Origin: Pseudoalteromonas ostreae
Lineage (GTDB): Bacteria > Pseudomonadota > Gammaproteobacteria > Enterobacterales > Alteromonadaceae
Length of the DNA: 64,000 nucleotides
Direction of reading: 5' to 3'
Assembly: GCF_018069805.1 (NCBI RefSeq)
Contig: NZ_JAGPYN010000009.1
Coordinates: 1-64,000 of the forward strand
The notes beneath the pieces were generated by a model. It ran no database searches and was not told the DNA's origin. It worked only from the letters and a program-made list of their open reading frames with translations. How positions within the stretch are numbered: position 1 is the stretch's first letter; every line of letters begins with the position of its first letter. Below, piece after piece: positions 9,212 through 19,338 of this stretch. Both the position numbers and the translations under genes were made by a program.

Positions 9212-9942
9212 GCTGCAATCCCCTCGTCACTACCAATTAATGCAACAAATGCTTCTTCTAATGTCTCTTTACCAGCTTGTTCACATAGCTCAGCCACGGA
9301 GCCTTGGGCTATTACTTGGCCATTGGTCATGATCACCACGTGATCACATAACGCTGCAACTTCTTGCATAACATGCGATGAAAATAACACGCAGTGTCCT
9401 TGTGCTTTGAGTAGCAGCAGCAGCTCTCTTAATATACGGGTACTCATTACATCAAGACCACGAGTTGGTTCATCTAAAATAATGTTTGATGGGTTATGAA
9501 CCACGGCTTGTGCTAAGGCGGTTTTCATCCGTTGGCCTTGAGAAAAGCCTTGGCAACGGCGATCGGCAATATCATGCATAGCTAATTTATTGATTACATC
9601 TATTGTTGCTTGCTTAGCATCTGTTACGCTAAGACCACTTAACTGAGCAAAAAAACTAATGTACTCCCTTGGTGTTAATCGTTCATACAAACCACACGGA
9701 TCAGGAAATAAGCCAAGCTTTTGCTTTGCTACCATCGGCTCTTTGGTAACATCAATACCGTCAATTTCAGCATTTCCGCTATCAGCCTTTAACAATCCAA
9801 ATACGGTGCGTAAACAAGTGGTTTTACCTGCGCCATTTGGCCCTAGGAGGCCAGTTATCTTGCCGTCCTGTGCAGTAAAACTTAAACCATTTAGCGCATT
9901 AACATCGCCAATCTTCTTATTTAGGTTGGTTACTTTGATCAT
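9208..9942 (-). CDS. ABC transporter ATP-binding protein (NatA-like)
   Basis: This is the nucleotide-binding subunit, about 244 aa. Walker A is GPNGAGKTT (about residues 34-42), the signature motif is the degenerate FSQGQRMK, and Walker B is NIILDEPTRGLD, followed by the switch histidine in SSHVMQE. ATG 9942 has GGAG 6 nt upstream; a GTG just before it is also in frame. The stop overlaps the permease start by 4 nt, and the hydrolase gene ends only 3 bp upstream. All three genes are therefore one operon. Confidence 0.93.
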   Translation of the reverse strand: MIKVTNLNKKIGDVNALNGLSFTAQDGKITGLLGPNGAGKTTCLRTVFGLLKADSGNAEIDGIDVTKEPMVAKQKLGLFPDPCGLYERLTPREYISFFAQLSGLSVTDAKQATIDVINKLAMHDIADRRCQGFSQGQRMKTALAQAVVHNPSNIILDEPTRGLDVMSTRILRELLLLLKAQGHCVLFSSHVMQEVAALCDHVVIMTNGQVIAQGSVAELCEQAGKETLEEAFVALIGSDEGIAA

Positions 9943-9945
9943 CAC

Positions 9946-11466
9946 TTACTCCTTGTTAGCTGCATCAGTTGGGTGGCTATTGGCAACGGCTACGCCGTTA
10001 ATATTCATAAAAAAAGATTTGTCATTTGCATCATTAATACAGCTTGTGTCAATGTCTTGCATACTTTGCTGGTCGATAAACTTGGCAATAATTTTCGGCG
10101 CACAGGTTTGTGAGCCAATGCCATGGGTGGCGGTCGGTGCAACTAAATGAGTGGCATTTGTCATCTCAACCATCGCAAGTTCGGCCCAACTTGCAGGTGT
10201 TGCAGGATCGCGTCCACCAGATAGAAGTAACGTTGGCGTGCTGGTTTTTAACGGTAGGTAAAATGCTTCATCAACGGCTTTTACATTCAAAATTGGGCAG
10301 GCTATGTCTAGTCCTGCAATCATTGCTTTACCCATATAACTTTTACTGTACTGAGCGCGGGTTTGCGTTGTTAAGCGTGGCCAATCTTCACCACAAACGA
10401 TGGCGTTATGCATACCCATTGCTAAAGATTGTGTTAAATCAACATTCGCCATCATGCCTGCCAATGGTAAGTAGTTGCCGTTTAATGCTTTTTCAATAAG
10501 CATCGGTACAATCGCGCGTTGCGCATGGCCGTATAGCGCAAAGCGTATCGCACTGAAAAACTTCATTTTAGTGATAGTAAAATCAATAAGATCATTGGTA
10601 CGTGGGTGTCTAACCTGTGTTTGTACAGGCTGTTGTTCAAGCTGGGTGAGTAATGCATTAAAGTTATGTGCTAAGTTGGGGTAATGGGCTGCGCATAAAA
10701 CATCAGTTTCACAGCGCTTGAATAATGCAGCCAGTGAACCATCAACCGCTCCGCCTATGGCTGCCAGACTTTGTTGCATTGGCACAACACCATCTAGGGT
10801 ACTGGTTAAAACAGCATTAGGAAATTGGCGCATATATTCCTGTGCTATACGTGTGCCATATGACACCCCATATAAATGAAAACCTTTATAACCTAATGCT
10901 TTTCGCACCGCTTCAAAATCCTTTGCCGCTACAGGCGTGGTAAAGTGGCTTAAATCAATATTGAGCCGTGCTTTACATTTTTGCGTATCTTCTGCTCCCA
11001 TAACTTGAAGATCAGCAATCATATCATTAAAAGCAAACTGAGTTTTTAGATCATCACTATCGCATTGCAATTGATGTGAATAGCCTGTGCCGCGCTGGTC
11101 AACCAAGACTATGTCACGAGTTTCGCGAGCAAAACGTAAATTATGGTTGAATACTCTCGCTAAATCGATAGCTCCTTGTCCTGGACCACCGGCAAAACCA
11201 AGTACCGCTTCAGCAGGATAGCTGGGCTTGATTGCAGGTATAACTGCAAAATGGATATCAATTTCCCCTTCACTTGGATCATCTGACAATGGTTGAGCGA
11301 TACTGCCACACATCAGTCGATCAGACAGTCCTTCCATATAACATGGTGTCAGTTTTGGTTGGTTATTTTGATTGTTTTCTGCGTATAACCCAATTGATAC
11401 AATCATTAAAATTGGCATCATCACTATACTTATCAGTCTATTAGAACAATTTGATATGCTATTCAT
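9946..11466 (-). CDS. Secreted alpha/beta hydrolase, proline iminopeptidase/TAP-like
   Basis: This 506-aa protein has an N-terminal hydrophobic signal segment (about residues 12-30), so it probably acts in the periplasm. The alpha/beta-hydrolase fold shows GFAGGPGQGA (oxyanion region), DQRGTG, and the nucleophile elbow GVSYGT (GxSxG). The C-terminal TAP-like part holds the likely Asp in SGGRDPATP and the His in TATHGIGS. Relatives are tripeptidyl or proline aminopeptidases. ATG 11466 has AGGG 7 nt upstream. Being first in an operon with a NatAB-like exporter suggests that it processes an exported or periplasmic substrate, but that is inference. Confidence 0.85.
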   Translation of the reverse strand: MNSISNCSNRLISIVMMPILMIVSIGLYAENNQNNQPKLTPCYMEGLSDRLMCGSIAQPLSDDPSEGEIDIHFAVIPAIKPSYPAEAVLGFAGGPGQGAIDLARVFNHNLRFARETRDIVLVDQRGTGYSHQLQCDSDDLKTQFAFNDMIADLQVMGAEDTQKCKARLNIDLSHFTTPVAAKDFEAVRKALGYKGFHLYGVSYGTRIAQEYMRQFPNAVLTSTLDGVVPMQQSLAAIGGAVDGSLAALFKRCETDVLCAAHYPNLAHNFNALLTQLEQQPVQTQVRHPRTNDLIDFTITKMKFFSAIRFALYGHAQRAIVPMLIEKALNGNYLPLAGMMANVDLTQSLAMGMHNAIVCGEDWPRLTTQTRAQYSKSYMGKAMIAGLDIACPILNVKAVDEAFYLPLKTSTPTLLLSGGRDPATPASWAELAMVEMTNATHLVAPTATHGIGSQTCAPKIIAKFIDQQSMQDIDTSCINDANDKSFFMNINGVAVANSHPTDAANKE

Positions 11467-11533
11467 CACTTTTCCCTTGTTTGCATTTTACACTTAATGT
11501 GATAACTTATTACTTAGTGTATCGGTGTATTAA

Positions 11534-11545
11534 TGTATTAATACA
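11534..11545. promoter_or_regulatory. Candidate operator for the GntR/YtrA-type regulator
   Basis: A perfect 12-bp palindrome TGTATTAATACA lies 14 bp upstream of the regulator ATG, and a half-repeat TGTATTAAT directly precedes it (11526-11534). YtrA-type GntR repressors commonly bind such AT-rich palindromes at their own promoters. The assignment to this regulator is by position only. Confidence 0.4.
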
Positions 11546-11559
11546 GTAGAGAAAGAGTA

Positions 11560-11934
11560 ATGCTAGAATTTATCAATGTCAACCCCAATAGTGGCGATCC
11601 CATTTACAAGCAACTGCATGAACAAATTGTGCGTTTGATTGTAGGTGGCCAAATAGCTGCGGGTGAAGAGCTTCCGTCCGTGCGAAAAATAGCGGATCAC
11701 TTTGCTGTAAACCCTATGACAGTTTCCAGAGCGATTGGTCAATTAGTCGATCAAGGCTGGCTAGAACGACGCCGTGGCCAAGCAACACGGGTTGCACAAA
11801 ATACAACTCAACAAACCGACCAACAAGAAAGCTTACTATTTAAAGCCATCGATCAACTTATTCAGCAAGCCAAACAGCTCGATGTACCGCAAGCAACTTT
11901 AGCCGAACTAATAAAAAAACGGTGGGAATTATAA
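11560..11934 (+). CDS. GntR-family transcriptional regulator, YtrA subfamily
   Basis: The 124-aa protein has an N-terminal winged helix-turn-helix typical of GntR (GDPIYKQLHEQIVRLI, LPSVRKIADHFAVNPMTVSRA, LERRRGQATRV). Only a short C-terminal helical tail follows, which defines the YtrA subfamily: no ligand domain, and usually control of a linked ABC transporter operon. The next gene, an ABC ATPase, starts 2 bp after its stop, which fits that role exactly. A 12-bp palindrome just upstream is a candidate autoregulatory site. Confidence 0.9.
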   Translation: MLEFINVNPNSGDPIYKQLHEQIVRLIVGGQIAAGEELPSVRKIADHFAVNPMTVSRAIGQLVDQGWLERRRGQATRVAQNTTQQTDQQESLLFKAIDQLIQQAKQLDVPQATLAELIKKRWEL

Positions 11935-11936
11935 CA

Positions 11937-12773
11937 ATGACAAGACCACTTCTTAGCTATAAAAATGTCTCTAAACAATACAATCAGCGCCAGATATTAA
12001 ATAACATCAACCTCAATGTCGAACCTGGCATGGTGATTGGCTTATTAGGTAAAAATGGTGCAGGTAAAACAACCTTATTACGCAGCGCCCTTGGGTTAAT
12101 AACTCCAGATCAGGGTGAGATTCAGGTGCTAGGTGAATTAAGTCATCAATTAAGTGCCAGCAGTAAACAAAAAATTGGCTACGTAGCACAACAAACTTTT
12201 GGTTATGAAGGGTTTAAAATTGCTGACGCTTTGGCATTACATCGCAGTTTTTACCCAAATTGGGATATGCAATTAGAAGCAAAATGGCTCGCGCGCTTTG
12301 AATTGAATAGCAAAGATGCGATTAATGATCTTTCAATCGGCCAGCGTCAAACTTTGGCCCTTATTATGGCCATGGCTTATAGACCCCAGCTACTTATTTT
12401 AGATGAGCCAGTGGCGAGCTTAGACCCAATTGCTCGGCGTGAATTTATGAGTGATCTTTTCGATTTAGCATTAGATTCGGGCTCCGGAATTTTATTTTCA
12501 TCCCATATCACCTCTGACATAGAGCGCGTCGCCAGCCACATTGCACTTATAAAACAAGGCGAGTTACTGTTACTCGACGAATTAGATGTCATTCGCGACA
12601 CTGTTAGAAAAGTCAGCTTTAAAGAGTCGACAATTGATCTCAGTGCATACACGATACTTAACAGGCAGCAAAATTGTGCCATTATTTATGGCTATACAGG
12701 TGAAACTGTTGTTGGTGCTCTAGCAATCAATACACTGTCTCTTGAACAGCTGTTTGTGGAGTTACATGGATGA
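11937..12773 (+). CDS. ABC transporter ATP-binding protein (YtrB-like)
   Basis: This ATPase subunit is about 278 aa. Walker A is GKNGAGKTT, the Q-loop lies in YVAQQTFGYEG, the signature is the divergent LSIGQRQT, Walker B is LLILDEPVASLDP, and the switch His is in SSHITSDIE. ATG 11937 lies 2 bp after the regulator stop, with GGTGGGA upstream; an upstream in-frame GTG at 11922 would overlap the regulator gene. The C-terminal 60 residues past the ATPase core resemble the regulatory tail of YtrB-like subunits. It overlaps the next gene by 4 nt. Confidence 0.92.
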   Translation: MTRPLLSYKNVSKQYNQRQILNNINLNVEPGMVIGLLGKNGAGKTTLLRSALGLITPDQGEIQVLGELSHQLSASSKQKIGYVAQQTFGYEGFKIADALALHRSFYPNWDMQLEAKWLARFELNSKDAINDLSIGQRQTLALIMAMAYRPQLLILDEPVASLDPIARREFMSDLFDLALDSGSGILFSSHITSDIERVASHIALIKQGELLLLDELDVIRDTVRKVSFKESTIDLSAYTILNRQQNCAIIYGYTGETVVGALAINTLSLEQLFVELHG

Positions 12774-14014
12774 TGCAAGCCAGTAAACGCACTTGGTATC
12801 AAGGAGTCGTCAGTTTTTGGTTAAAAGACGTCGGCTGTGCCATTTATTTAATCGCTGCAATTATAACGACTTTATTATGCTTTATAGCTACAGGTAGTGA
12901 AGATCTACTCGAACTCATGATCATGTTTTCAATTATTTGCATGTACACCGCGATAGCTTGGCAAAGTATTCGCTTGCAAGCTACTGAATGGCAAAGTTTA
13001 GTTGTTGGTTACCGTAAACATGTGATGTTTCAAGGTAAGGTATTCATTGTTTTTAGTAACTTAATTACGCTGTTGAGTATCATAATTGCTGATAATATCA
13101 ATCTATTAGCAACGCTTACGCTCGCCAATCTTGTTGGCATTCTTATCTGGTTTTTAAATCGCTCATTCAGCCATTTATTTATCTCAGTGTGCAATTTTAG
13201 CTTCTTTACCACTACGTTAGTGTGTGTGCTTATTGAGCAACTGCCAGTTTGGCTAATACCCGTTAACGTCGTTGCTTTTATTGTTATTGTGTTATTTCAT
13301 AAACGCTTTACACCTGCGTACAAATGGCGCCCTGATTCATTAGTAAATTATCGTAATGGTCTGCAATCTGGTTGGTCGCCAGTTCCCAGTGGTTTTTTAT
13401 CAAATTACGGCAGCTCAATTAATAAAGGGTTATTCCCTCTTAGCTACTTTGTTGGTGCTAGTTTATCTCAGTATCTGATCCTCATTGCCCTTTTTTGCGC
13501 GGTGGCTGTGACTGCAAACCTGTTTATTAATATTATCGAACATGTCATTTTTGTATTAACGCTGCTCTTATTTACCATAGTAACCCTGTGTTTATGGAGT
13601 AAAATACAAAAACAAAACTCATGGGAGCTTTTATTTACCCTGCCTATTTATAACTCTAGTCAAAGCGTAAAACTAGCCCTTAGTCACAGTGCACTCAAAT
13701 TAGCAGGCATGGTCGCTATCGCGTGTTTTATTACCGTGGTGGCGTTAGTGATTCCCCATCAAGAGTTACTAATATTCAACACGCTGGGCTATGCCTTAGG
13801 CTGTGCTGCTGGTGTGCTATTTAGCTTTGCAATCAGTAATGTATGTAAAAACATTAATTTATTGAGTGTATTTCTTTGCTTATCGTTTGGTCTAAACATG
13901 GGGTTGGCGAACTACATGTTCGAAAATGCTGATAATTTATTTATGCTGGTTTTGATCAGTGCATACACCGTCATGATGGCAGGCTTAAACCGCTTTACTG
14001 TTAGATACATGTAG
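12770..14014 (+). CDS. Polytopic membrane protein, probable permease of the GntR-linked ABC system
   Basis: This 414-aa, strongly hydrophobic protein has about 10-12 predicted membrane segments in two halves joined by a polar stretch around residues 180-225 (HKRFTPAYKWRPDSL). I recognise no conserved motif. Its ATG overlaps the ATPase stop (ATGATG after GGATGA), so translational coupling makes it the likely transmembrane subunit of the YtrA-type system. It could be a divergent ABC-2 permease. The bidirectional terminator at 14053-14079 closes the operon. Confidence 0.7.
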   Translation: MMQASKRTWYQGVVSFWLKDVGCAIYLIAAIITTLLCFIATGSEDLLELMIMFSIICMYTAIAWQSIRLQATEWQSLVVGYRKHVMFQGKVFIVFSNLITLLSIIIADNINLLATLTLANLVGILIWFLNRSFSHLFISVCNFSFFTTTLVCVLIEQLPVWLIPVNVVAFIVIVLFHKRFTPAYKWRPDSLVNYRNGLQSGWSPVPSGFLSNYGSSINKGLFPLSYFVGASLSQYLILIALFCAVAVTANLFINIIEHVIFVLTLLLFTIVTLCLWSKIQKQNSWELLFTLPIYNSSQSVKLALSHSALKLAGMVAIACFITVVALVIPHQELLIFNTLGYALGCAAGVLFSFAISNVCKNINLLSVFLCLSFGLNMGLANYMFENADNLFMLVLISAYTVMMAGLNRFTVRYM

Positions 14015-14052
14015 CCAATTACTGACACCTTAAAGAGCGTGGTGAAAGATAA

Positions 14053-14079
14053 AAAACGGCCATGTAACATGGCCGTTTT
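14053..14079. terminator. Bidirectional rho-independent terminator
   Basis: A perfect 12-bp stem AAAACGGCCATG / CATGGCCGTTTT with a 3-nt loop sits between two converging operons, with A-runs on one side and T-runs on the other. It serves both the plus-strand ABC operon and the minus-strand choline operon. Confidence 0.93.
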
Positions 14080-14108
14080 GGTGCTTAAACAAAATAATCT
14101 GTTAACAC

Positions 14109-14819
14109 TTAAAGTGAGAAAGTACGGCCTATCAACAGCACAATACGTTCATCGGCCGTATCGATATCTAAACTGGTATTCTCGCCCGCAACTTCAATAT
14201 CAAAGCCTTCAAAACTTGTTTGATAGGCTAAGCGATAGTGATTGTATGATTTGCCATCGGTTCCATCCCATGCGTACTTGTCACCATCCAAAGAGTTTGA
14301 AATATCAAAGCTAGCCCGCAGTGCGTGGTTAGGCGCAAGCTCAATAGTGTGTGCAACCATAGAGATCACATTGCCTGCACCTGTACCAAAATAATCCCAA
14401 CTATACCAAAAGTTAAGCTCTGTTTGCCCTAGCTCACTGGCGTAACCAAATTTAGTGTAGGCTTCAAAGTAATTGCCATCGCTTGAATTGCTTTGCCCAT
14501 GGTAGCTATAATACGAAAGGCCATAATCAATACTGAGCGCTTCATTTAACTGCGCATAACGACCAAAGTATGCATCCCATTCAATATTTGTGTCGTCACC
14601 AAAGTCAACGTTTGACGCCCACGTGCCAGCATACATGCCTGACTCGCCAAATGAATAATCAAGGCTACCTTGTAACGCTGGGTCGTTTTGCGTTTGGCTC
14701 ACACCATTAAAGGTATAATCTGATGCCCCGGTTACGGTTGCTGACCAATCAGCCAATGCTGAAGTTGAAAAAAGTGCAAACGGTAATGCGACTGCTAATA
14801 ATGTTTTTTGTGTTGTCAT
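14109..14819 (-). CDS. TIGR02001-type (Gcw_chp) outer-membrane-like protein
   Basis: The 236-aa exported protein has a signal peptide (MTTQKTLLAVALPFALFSTSALA, cut before DW). The mature part is rich in aromatic residues and alternating polar/hydrophobic strands (ATVTGASDYTFNGVSQTQ, YSFGESGMYAGTWASNVDFG). It ends in a C-terminal strand with terminal RTFSL, consistent with a beta-barrel. The opening motif YTFNGVSQT with a following GTWASNV motif is the hallmark of the conserved family TIGR02001, whose role is unknown. AAGGA precedes the start. Its place after the transporter in the choline operon suggests an outer-membrane partner for choline/betaine uptake, which is inference. Confidence 0.85.
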   Translation of the reverse strand: MTTQKTLLAVALPFALFSTSALADWSATVTGASDYTFNGVSQTQNDPALQGSLDYSFGESGMYAGTWASNVDFGDDTNIEWDAYFGRYAQLNEALSIDYGLSYYSYHGQSNSSDGNYFEAYTKFGYASELGQTELNFWYSWDYFGTGAGNVISMVAHTIELAPNHALRASFDISNSLDGDKYAWDGTDGKSYNHYRLAYQTSFEGFDIEVAGENTSLDIDTADERIVLLIGRTFSL

Positions 14820-14851
14820 GTTAATTCCTTCGCTACTGTATAAGCTAATAT

Positions 14852-16069
14852 CTAGCTAACTGATTCGATTTTTGTGTAGTCAATTTTGTTGTCTTTCGGT
14901 GAACTATCAATATTACTCACTGTTTTAACTTTGCTATAACCAATATAGGTTGCACACGCAAAGAATAAAGCAATTACTAACATTCCGACCCACTGAATTT
15001 GTAAAAAATTCAGCTTAAATAATAGGGTTAATAATGAAAGAGCGACAACATTTAGCGCAATATATTTAAATTTACCTAAACGTTTAACCGTCATACCCAT
15101 ATTGTCTGTGTATAAACGGATCAGTGAATCAAGCGAGTTGATCACAAACACTACACCAACAAATACCATTGCAATATTTTTAATTCCTTCGGTCGGTATA
15201 CCCGCTTCATGATAGTGGTAAAGTACGTTAAACCAAATTGCAATTGGGATTGAAGGGAAAATCAACATAGCGCCCAATACTTGATAGGTTTTTAATCCAC
15301 CAACAAAGCGCGAAGTGAATTGACCAATCATAATACTCCACGCAAACCACCAAAATAAATAAAACTCATGATAATCATTGAGTGGCAGTACAAATTGATT
15401 AATATTGCCAAAGTAACTACCAATTAACGTTAAATTATTTGTAAAATCTGACACTTGGCCATTTTCACCCATAAACGCGCCAAACCACATAAAACCAATT
15501 AGCGCTATAAATAACCAGGTAGTTGAAATACTTAGAAAACGTACATATTTAATATCAGTGCTTGAATACACTGCAAAGCAAATAGCTGCAAATACAATTA
15601 AATAAAATGATGGGATTATTGACTCACCATCACCTAAACTCGGTAAATACCAAGGTAGGTTAGAGAGCAATAAGAAGGCGGTGAAGGCACAAGTACCAAT
15701 AATAACTGCATTATTGATTAATTTAACCCAAGGAATTTCGAAAAATTTTACTTTAGGTTCTATTACACAGAAATAAAAGCACGTAAGAAAATAAAATCCC
15801 CAGATCAGAAAGCCCCAATAACCAAACTCGATGGCTAATGGATTGGCAAACGCGTACTCTGGGCTTGCTTTTATGTCTGCATAACCTGCAAACTCAGTGA
15901 GTGGAAACATGATCAAGCCAACATCTAAGCCTGATGTAAATAAGATGGCAATAAAGGTAAATGTCCTTACTGGTGTGACGCCAACACACTTTACATTGCC
16001 CCATTTTACTAAAATTGCCACAATTGCTAGTAGGGTGAAAATAATGCCTGCGCTAAGCCATAAGGTCAT
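14852..16069 (-). CDS. Short, divergent BCCT-family transporter, probable choline uptake
   Basis: This 405-aa inner-membrane protein has about 11-12 helices. BCCT-like landmarks are recognisable but diverged: SGLDVGLIMFPLTEFAGY (TM3 glycine stretch), the aromatic WWFAWSIMIGQFTSRFVGG (the TM8 WxxWxPFxGxFxAR region), and VFVINSLDSLI (TM10 S-DS). Known BCCT carriers are about 500-700 aa, so this one lacks the usual long termini. Linkage to betIBA makes choline the likely substrate. It starts at ATG 16069 and is followed 32 bp later by the TIGR02001 gene. Confidence 0.75.
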   Translation of the reverse strand: MTLWLSAGIIFTLLAIVAILVKWGNVKCVGVTPVRTFTFIAILFTSGLDVGLIMFPLTEFAGYADIKASPEYAFANPLAIEFGYWGFLIWGFYFLTCFYFCVIEPKVKFFEIPWVKLINNAVIIGTCAFTAFLLLSNLPWYLPSLGDGESIIPSFYLIVFAAICFAVYSSTDIKYVRFLSISTTWLFIALIGFMWFGAFMGENGQVSDFTNNLTLIGSYFGNINQFVLPLNDYHEFYLFWWFAWSIMIGQFTSRFVGGLKTYQVLGAMLIFPSIPIAIWFNVLYHYHEAGIPTEGIKNIAMVFVGVVFVINSLDSLIRLYTDNMGMTVKRLGKFKYIALNVVALSLLTLLFKLNFLQIQWVGMLVIALFFACATYIGYSKVKTVSNIDSSPKDNKIDYTKIESVS

Positions 16070-16170
16070 AATTTGCCCCCCAAAATAAATGAAAATACGT
16101 CATTTTTTCTCCGTGTTTTAATCTCGCATTAACGCATCACAAACTACTTATGATGCGCGCCACTGCAAGC

Positions 16171-16195
16171 CCTGAGACACAACATGTGTCTCAGG
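16171..16195 (-). other. Stem-loop between betA and the transporter gene
   Basis: A perfect 10-bp stem CCTGAGACAC / GTGTCTCAGG with a 5-nt loop lies 8 bp beyond the betA stop. It lacks a following T-run, so it looks more like an intra-operon processing or mRNA-stability hairpin than a full terminator. Confidence 0.55.
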
Positions 16196-16203
16196 TGACT
16201 TTA

Positions 16204-17874
16204 TTAGATCTCCGAACTACGCTGCACAGTTTGCCATTGTGAATCGATGGCAACCGCTGCATGCGATTTACTAAGTGGTGGCTTACCTAAAATTAAGTCA
16301 GCCGCTTTTTCTGCCACCATAATGGTTGGCGCATTTAAATTTCCGTTAGGAACCGTTGGGAAGATTGATGAATCCACCACATGCAGTCCCTCAATGCCAT
16401 GTACTTGAGTGTTTGAGTTTACTACTGCCAGTTCATCTTCACCCATTTTGCATGAACATGAAGGATGGTAAGCACTCTCAACTGCCTGACGTACAAAAGC
16501 ATCTATTTGTTCATCTGTTTGAATCTCTTTACCTGGTTGGATTTCGCCATCGCGGTAATCATCAAATGCACTTTGCTCAATGATTTCACGTGTTAAACGC
16601 ACACAGGCTCTAAACCCTTCAATATCATCTTGATGCTGTAAATAGTTAAATTGGATCTTAGGTGCAACCGTTGGATCAGCCGATTTAATTGTTACTGCAC
16701 CGCGGCTTTTAGGTTTGTTATGCCCTACATGGACTTGAAAACCATGGCCATCAAAAGCACTTTTACCGTCATAACGAATTGCCGCAGGTAAAAAGTGATA
16801 TTGAATATCAGGCCACTCAACCCCCGGTTTTGAGCGAATAAATGCACAAGATTCAAAATGATTAGTCGCCCCAAGACCGCTGCGGTTTAATAACCAACGC
16901 GCGCCAATAAGGCCCTTTGAAATAAGGCCAAGCTTGCCGTTTAAGGTAATTGGCTGCTTACACTTATACTGGAAATAAAACTCCAAGTGATCTTGCAGGT
17001 TTTGCCCAACTCCAGGTAAATGGTGCTTAACCTCGATACCTGCGGCTTTAAGTATTTCGCTGTCGCCAATACCCGAAAGTTGCAAGACATGCGGCGAACC
17101 AATCGGACCGGCACTTAAAATAACGTCTTTACTGGCCTTTGCCTTAACAATATCGCCATTAACTTTGTACTGCACGCCAACGGCTTTTTTGCCTTCAAGC
17201 AACACCTTTTCAGCCAACGCACCAGTAACAATAACTAAGTTTTTACGTGACTTCACTGGGTCTAAATATTCACGACTTGCAGAGCTGCGCACACCGTCTT
17301 TAACGGTCATGTGCATTGGACCAAAACCCTCTTGCTGCGCTGCGTTATAATCGTCAGTGGCTGCATATCCGGCTTGCTGGCCCGCTTTGATAAAGGCTTT
17401 ATAAAGCGGGTTCGCCATTTCATTACCGTTGTTCACACCCAAAGGGCCACGATCACCACGATAGTCGTTTTTACCTAAATAGAATGATTCTGCTTTTTGA
17501 AAATACGGTAAACAGGATTGATAATCCCACCCTTGTGCACCATGTTGTTGCCATTCATCAAAGTCTTTAGCATGGCCACGTACATACACCATGCCATTGA
17601 TAGATGATGAGCCACCTAACACTTTGCCACGCGGACAGTGCATTTGACGATCATCTAGATACGGTTCAGCTTCACTATGAAACTGCCACGCGTATTTGTC
17701 TGAATTCATCGGAATTGATAGCGCGGTAGGCATTTTAATAAAAATGCTTTTATCGCTGCCGCCAGTCTCTAATAATAAAACGCGGTTGCTGCTATCTTCG
17801 GATAAACGATTAGCCAGTACACAGCCCGCCGACCCTGCACCCACTATGATGTAATCATACGTTAGTGCAGTCAT
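16204..17874 (-). CDS. betA: Choline dehydrogenase
   Basis: This 556-aa GMC-family flavoprotein oxidises choline to betaine aldehyde (and the aldehyde further) at the membrane, and matches E. coli BetA in length (556). The FAD-binding Rossmann motif [17 protein letters not shown] opens the protein. The GMC signature [22 protein letters not shown] follows at about residues 85-110, and the second signature [15 protein letters not shown] at about 250. The C-terminal catalytic His/Asn region includes [10 protein letters not shown] and [18 protein letters not shown]. Its ATG overlaps the betB stop by one base (TAATG). It is co-transcribed in betI-betB-betA order. Confidence 0.95.
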   Translation of the reverse strand: MTALTYDYIIVGAGSAGCVLANRLSEDSSNRVLLLETGGSDKSIFIKMPTALSIPMNSDKYAWQFHSEAEPYLDDRQMHCPRGKVLGGSSSINGMVYVRGHAKDFDEWQQHGAQGWDYQSCLPYFQKAESFYLGKNDYRGDRGPLGVNNGNEMANPLYKAFIKAGQQAGYAATDDYNAAQQEGFGPMHMTVKDGVRSSASREYLDPVKSRKNLVIVTGALAEKVLLEGKKAVGVQYKVNGDIVKAKASKDVILSAGPIGSPHVLQLSGIGDSEILKAAGIEVKHHLPGVGQNLQDHLEFYFQYKCKQPITLNGKLGLISKGLIGARWLLNRSGLGATNHFESCAFIRSKPGVEWPDIQYHFLPAAIRYDGKSAFDGHGFQVHVGHNKPKSRGAVTIKSADPTVAPKIQFNYLQHQDDIEGFRACVRLTREIIEQSAFDDYRDGEIQPGKEIQTDEQIDAFVRQAVESAYHPSCSCKMGEDELAVVNSNTQVHGIEGLHVVDSSIFPTVPNGNLNAPTIMVAEKAADLILGKPPLSKSHAAVAIDSQWQTVQRSSEI

Positions 17875-19337
17875 TAAAATGGGCTCTCTATATTAGTCAT
17901 ACCGACATAAATCGATTTAGTTTGGGTGTAATGATCAAGTGTTTCAATGCCATTTTCACGACCGATACCTGACTGCTTATAACCGCCCACAGGCATTTCT
18001 GCAGGCGAATTGCCGTAGCTGTTGATCCAACAAATACCTGCTTGCAGCTGATGAATAACACGATGTGCGCGCTTAATGTCTTTGGTAAACACGCCTGCAG
18101 CAAGGCCTAAGTGAGTATCGTTAGCACGGTGAATTACATCATCTTCGTCATCAAAGGTTAATACGCTCATTACGGGACCAAAGATTTCTTCTTTGACGAT
18201 CGTCATATCATCAGTGCAATCAATAAATACCGTTGGTGCAACAAAGTAACCGTTTGGTGCAGAAGCTGGGCTCAGTGCTTTACCACCCGTTAATAACGTT
18301 GCACCTTCGCTGATGCCTTTCTCGATATAGCTCATCACTAATTGTTGATGCTTTTTGGAAATTAATGCGCCAAAGTTAACGTTTGGATCGAGTGGATCGC
18401 CCGCTATAATATTTTCTTCAGTGCGTGTTTTAAGCTCATCAATAAATTGCTGATAAACATTTTTGTGTACATAAATACGGGTGCAGTTAGTGCAAATTTC
18501 ACCTTGCGTATAAAAATTACCTAACATTGCAGCACTTACTGCCTGTGAAATATCGGCATCATCAAATACTAGCAGTGGTGATTTACCACCAAGTTCCATG
18601 GTGACATCTTTTAATGAACCCGCAGCACTAGCAACTACTTTTTTGCCTGTGCCTACTTCGCCGGTAAACGATACTTTCTCAATATCAGCTGATTGTGTTA
18701 ACCACTGGCCGACTTCTGCTGCACCTTGCACCACATTAAATACGCCCGCAGGTACACCCGCTTCAGTGAATATTTCGGCAAGCTTGATTGCGCCAAGTGG
18801 TGTTTCTTCTGAAGGTTTAAATATCAATGCGTTACCCGCAGCCAGTGCCGGACCTGATTTCCAACAAGCTATTTGCAGCGGGTAGTTCCACGCACCAATT
18901 CCGGCACAAATCCCTAATGGCTCTTTGCGGGTGTAATAAAAATCTTCGCCAACCATTTGCTGTTGGCCAACTTGGGCAGGTGCTAGCCCTGCAAAATACT
19001 CGATTACATCAGCGCCAGTTTGCACATCAACACACTCGGCTTCTTGCCATGGCTTACCGGTATCTAGCACTTCTATTTTTGCAAGTAAATCATTACGCTC
19101 GCGCAATAATGCAACCGCTTTTAGTAAGATACGACTACGTTCAATCGGACTCATAGTTGACCATGCAGCAAATCCTTGTTTAGCGCTTTGAATAGCCGCA
19201 TTTTGAATAAACGCATCTGCCACTTCTACATAATAAATTACGTCATCTGTTGCTGGGTTTTTAACTGCAAATGTTTCGCCACTTTGATTTTTTAAAAAGT
19301 GACCATTGATATAATTTTGATAAACAGGTGTTGTCAC
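17874..19337 (-). CDS. betB: Betaine aldehyde dehydrogenase
   Basis: This NAD(P)-dependent ALDH-superfamily enzyme converts betaine aldehyde to the osmoprotectant glycine betaine. NAD-binding [11 protein letters not shown], the catalytic Glu in MELGGKSP, the catalytic Cys in GEICTNCTR, and C-terminal [13 protein letters not shown] are visible. I chose GTG 19337 because GGAG lies 6 nt upstream and it starts one base after the betI stop; this gives 487 aa, close to the E. coli 490. An ATG at 19349 and a TTG at 19373 are in frame but have no Shine-Dalgarno sequence. Confidence 0.94.
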   Translation of the reverse strand: MTTPVYQNYINGHFLKNQSGETFAVKNPATDDVIYYVEVADAFIQNAAIQSAKQGFAAWSTMSPIERSRILLKAVALLRERNDLLAKIEVLDTGKPWQEAECVDVQTGADVIEYFAGLAPAQVGQQQMVGEDFYYTRKEPLGICAGIGAWNYPLQIACWKSGPALAAGNALIFKPSEETPLGAIKLAEIFTEAGVPAGVFNVVQGAAEVGQWLTQSADIEKVSFTGEVGTGKKVVASAAGSLKDVTMELGGKSPLLVFDDADISQAVSAAMLGNFYTQGEICTNCTRIYVHKNVYQQFIDELKTRTEENIIAGDPLDPNVNFGALISKKHQQLVMSYIEKGISEGATLLTGGKALSPASAPNGYFVAPTVFIDCTDDMTIVKEEIFGPVMSVLTFDDEDDVIHRANDTHLGLAAGVFTKDIKRAHRVIHQLQAGICWINSYGNSPAEMPVGGYKQSGIGRENGIETLDHYTQTKSIYVGMTNIESPF

Positions 19338-19338
19338 C

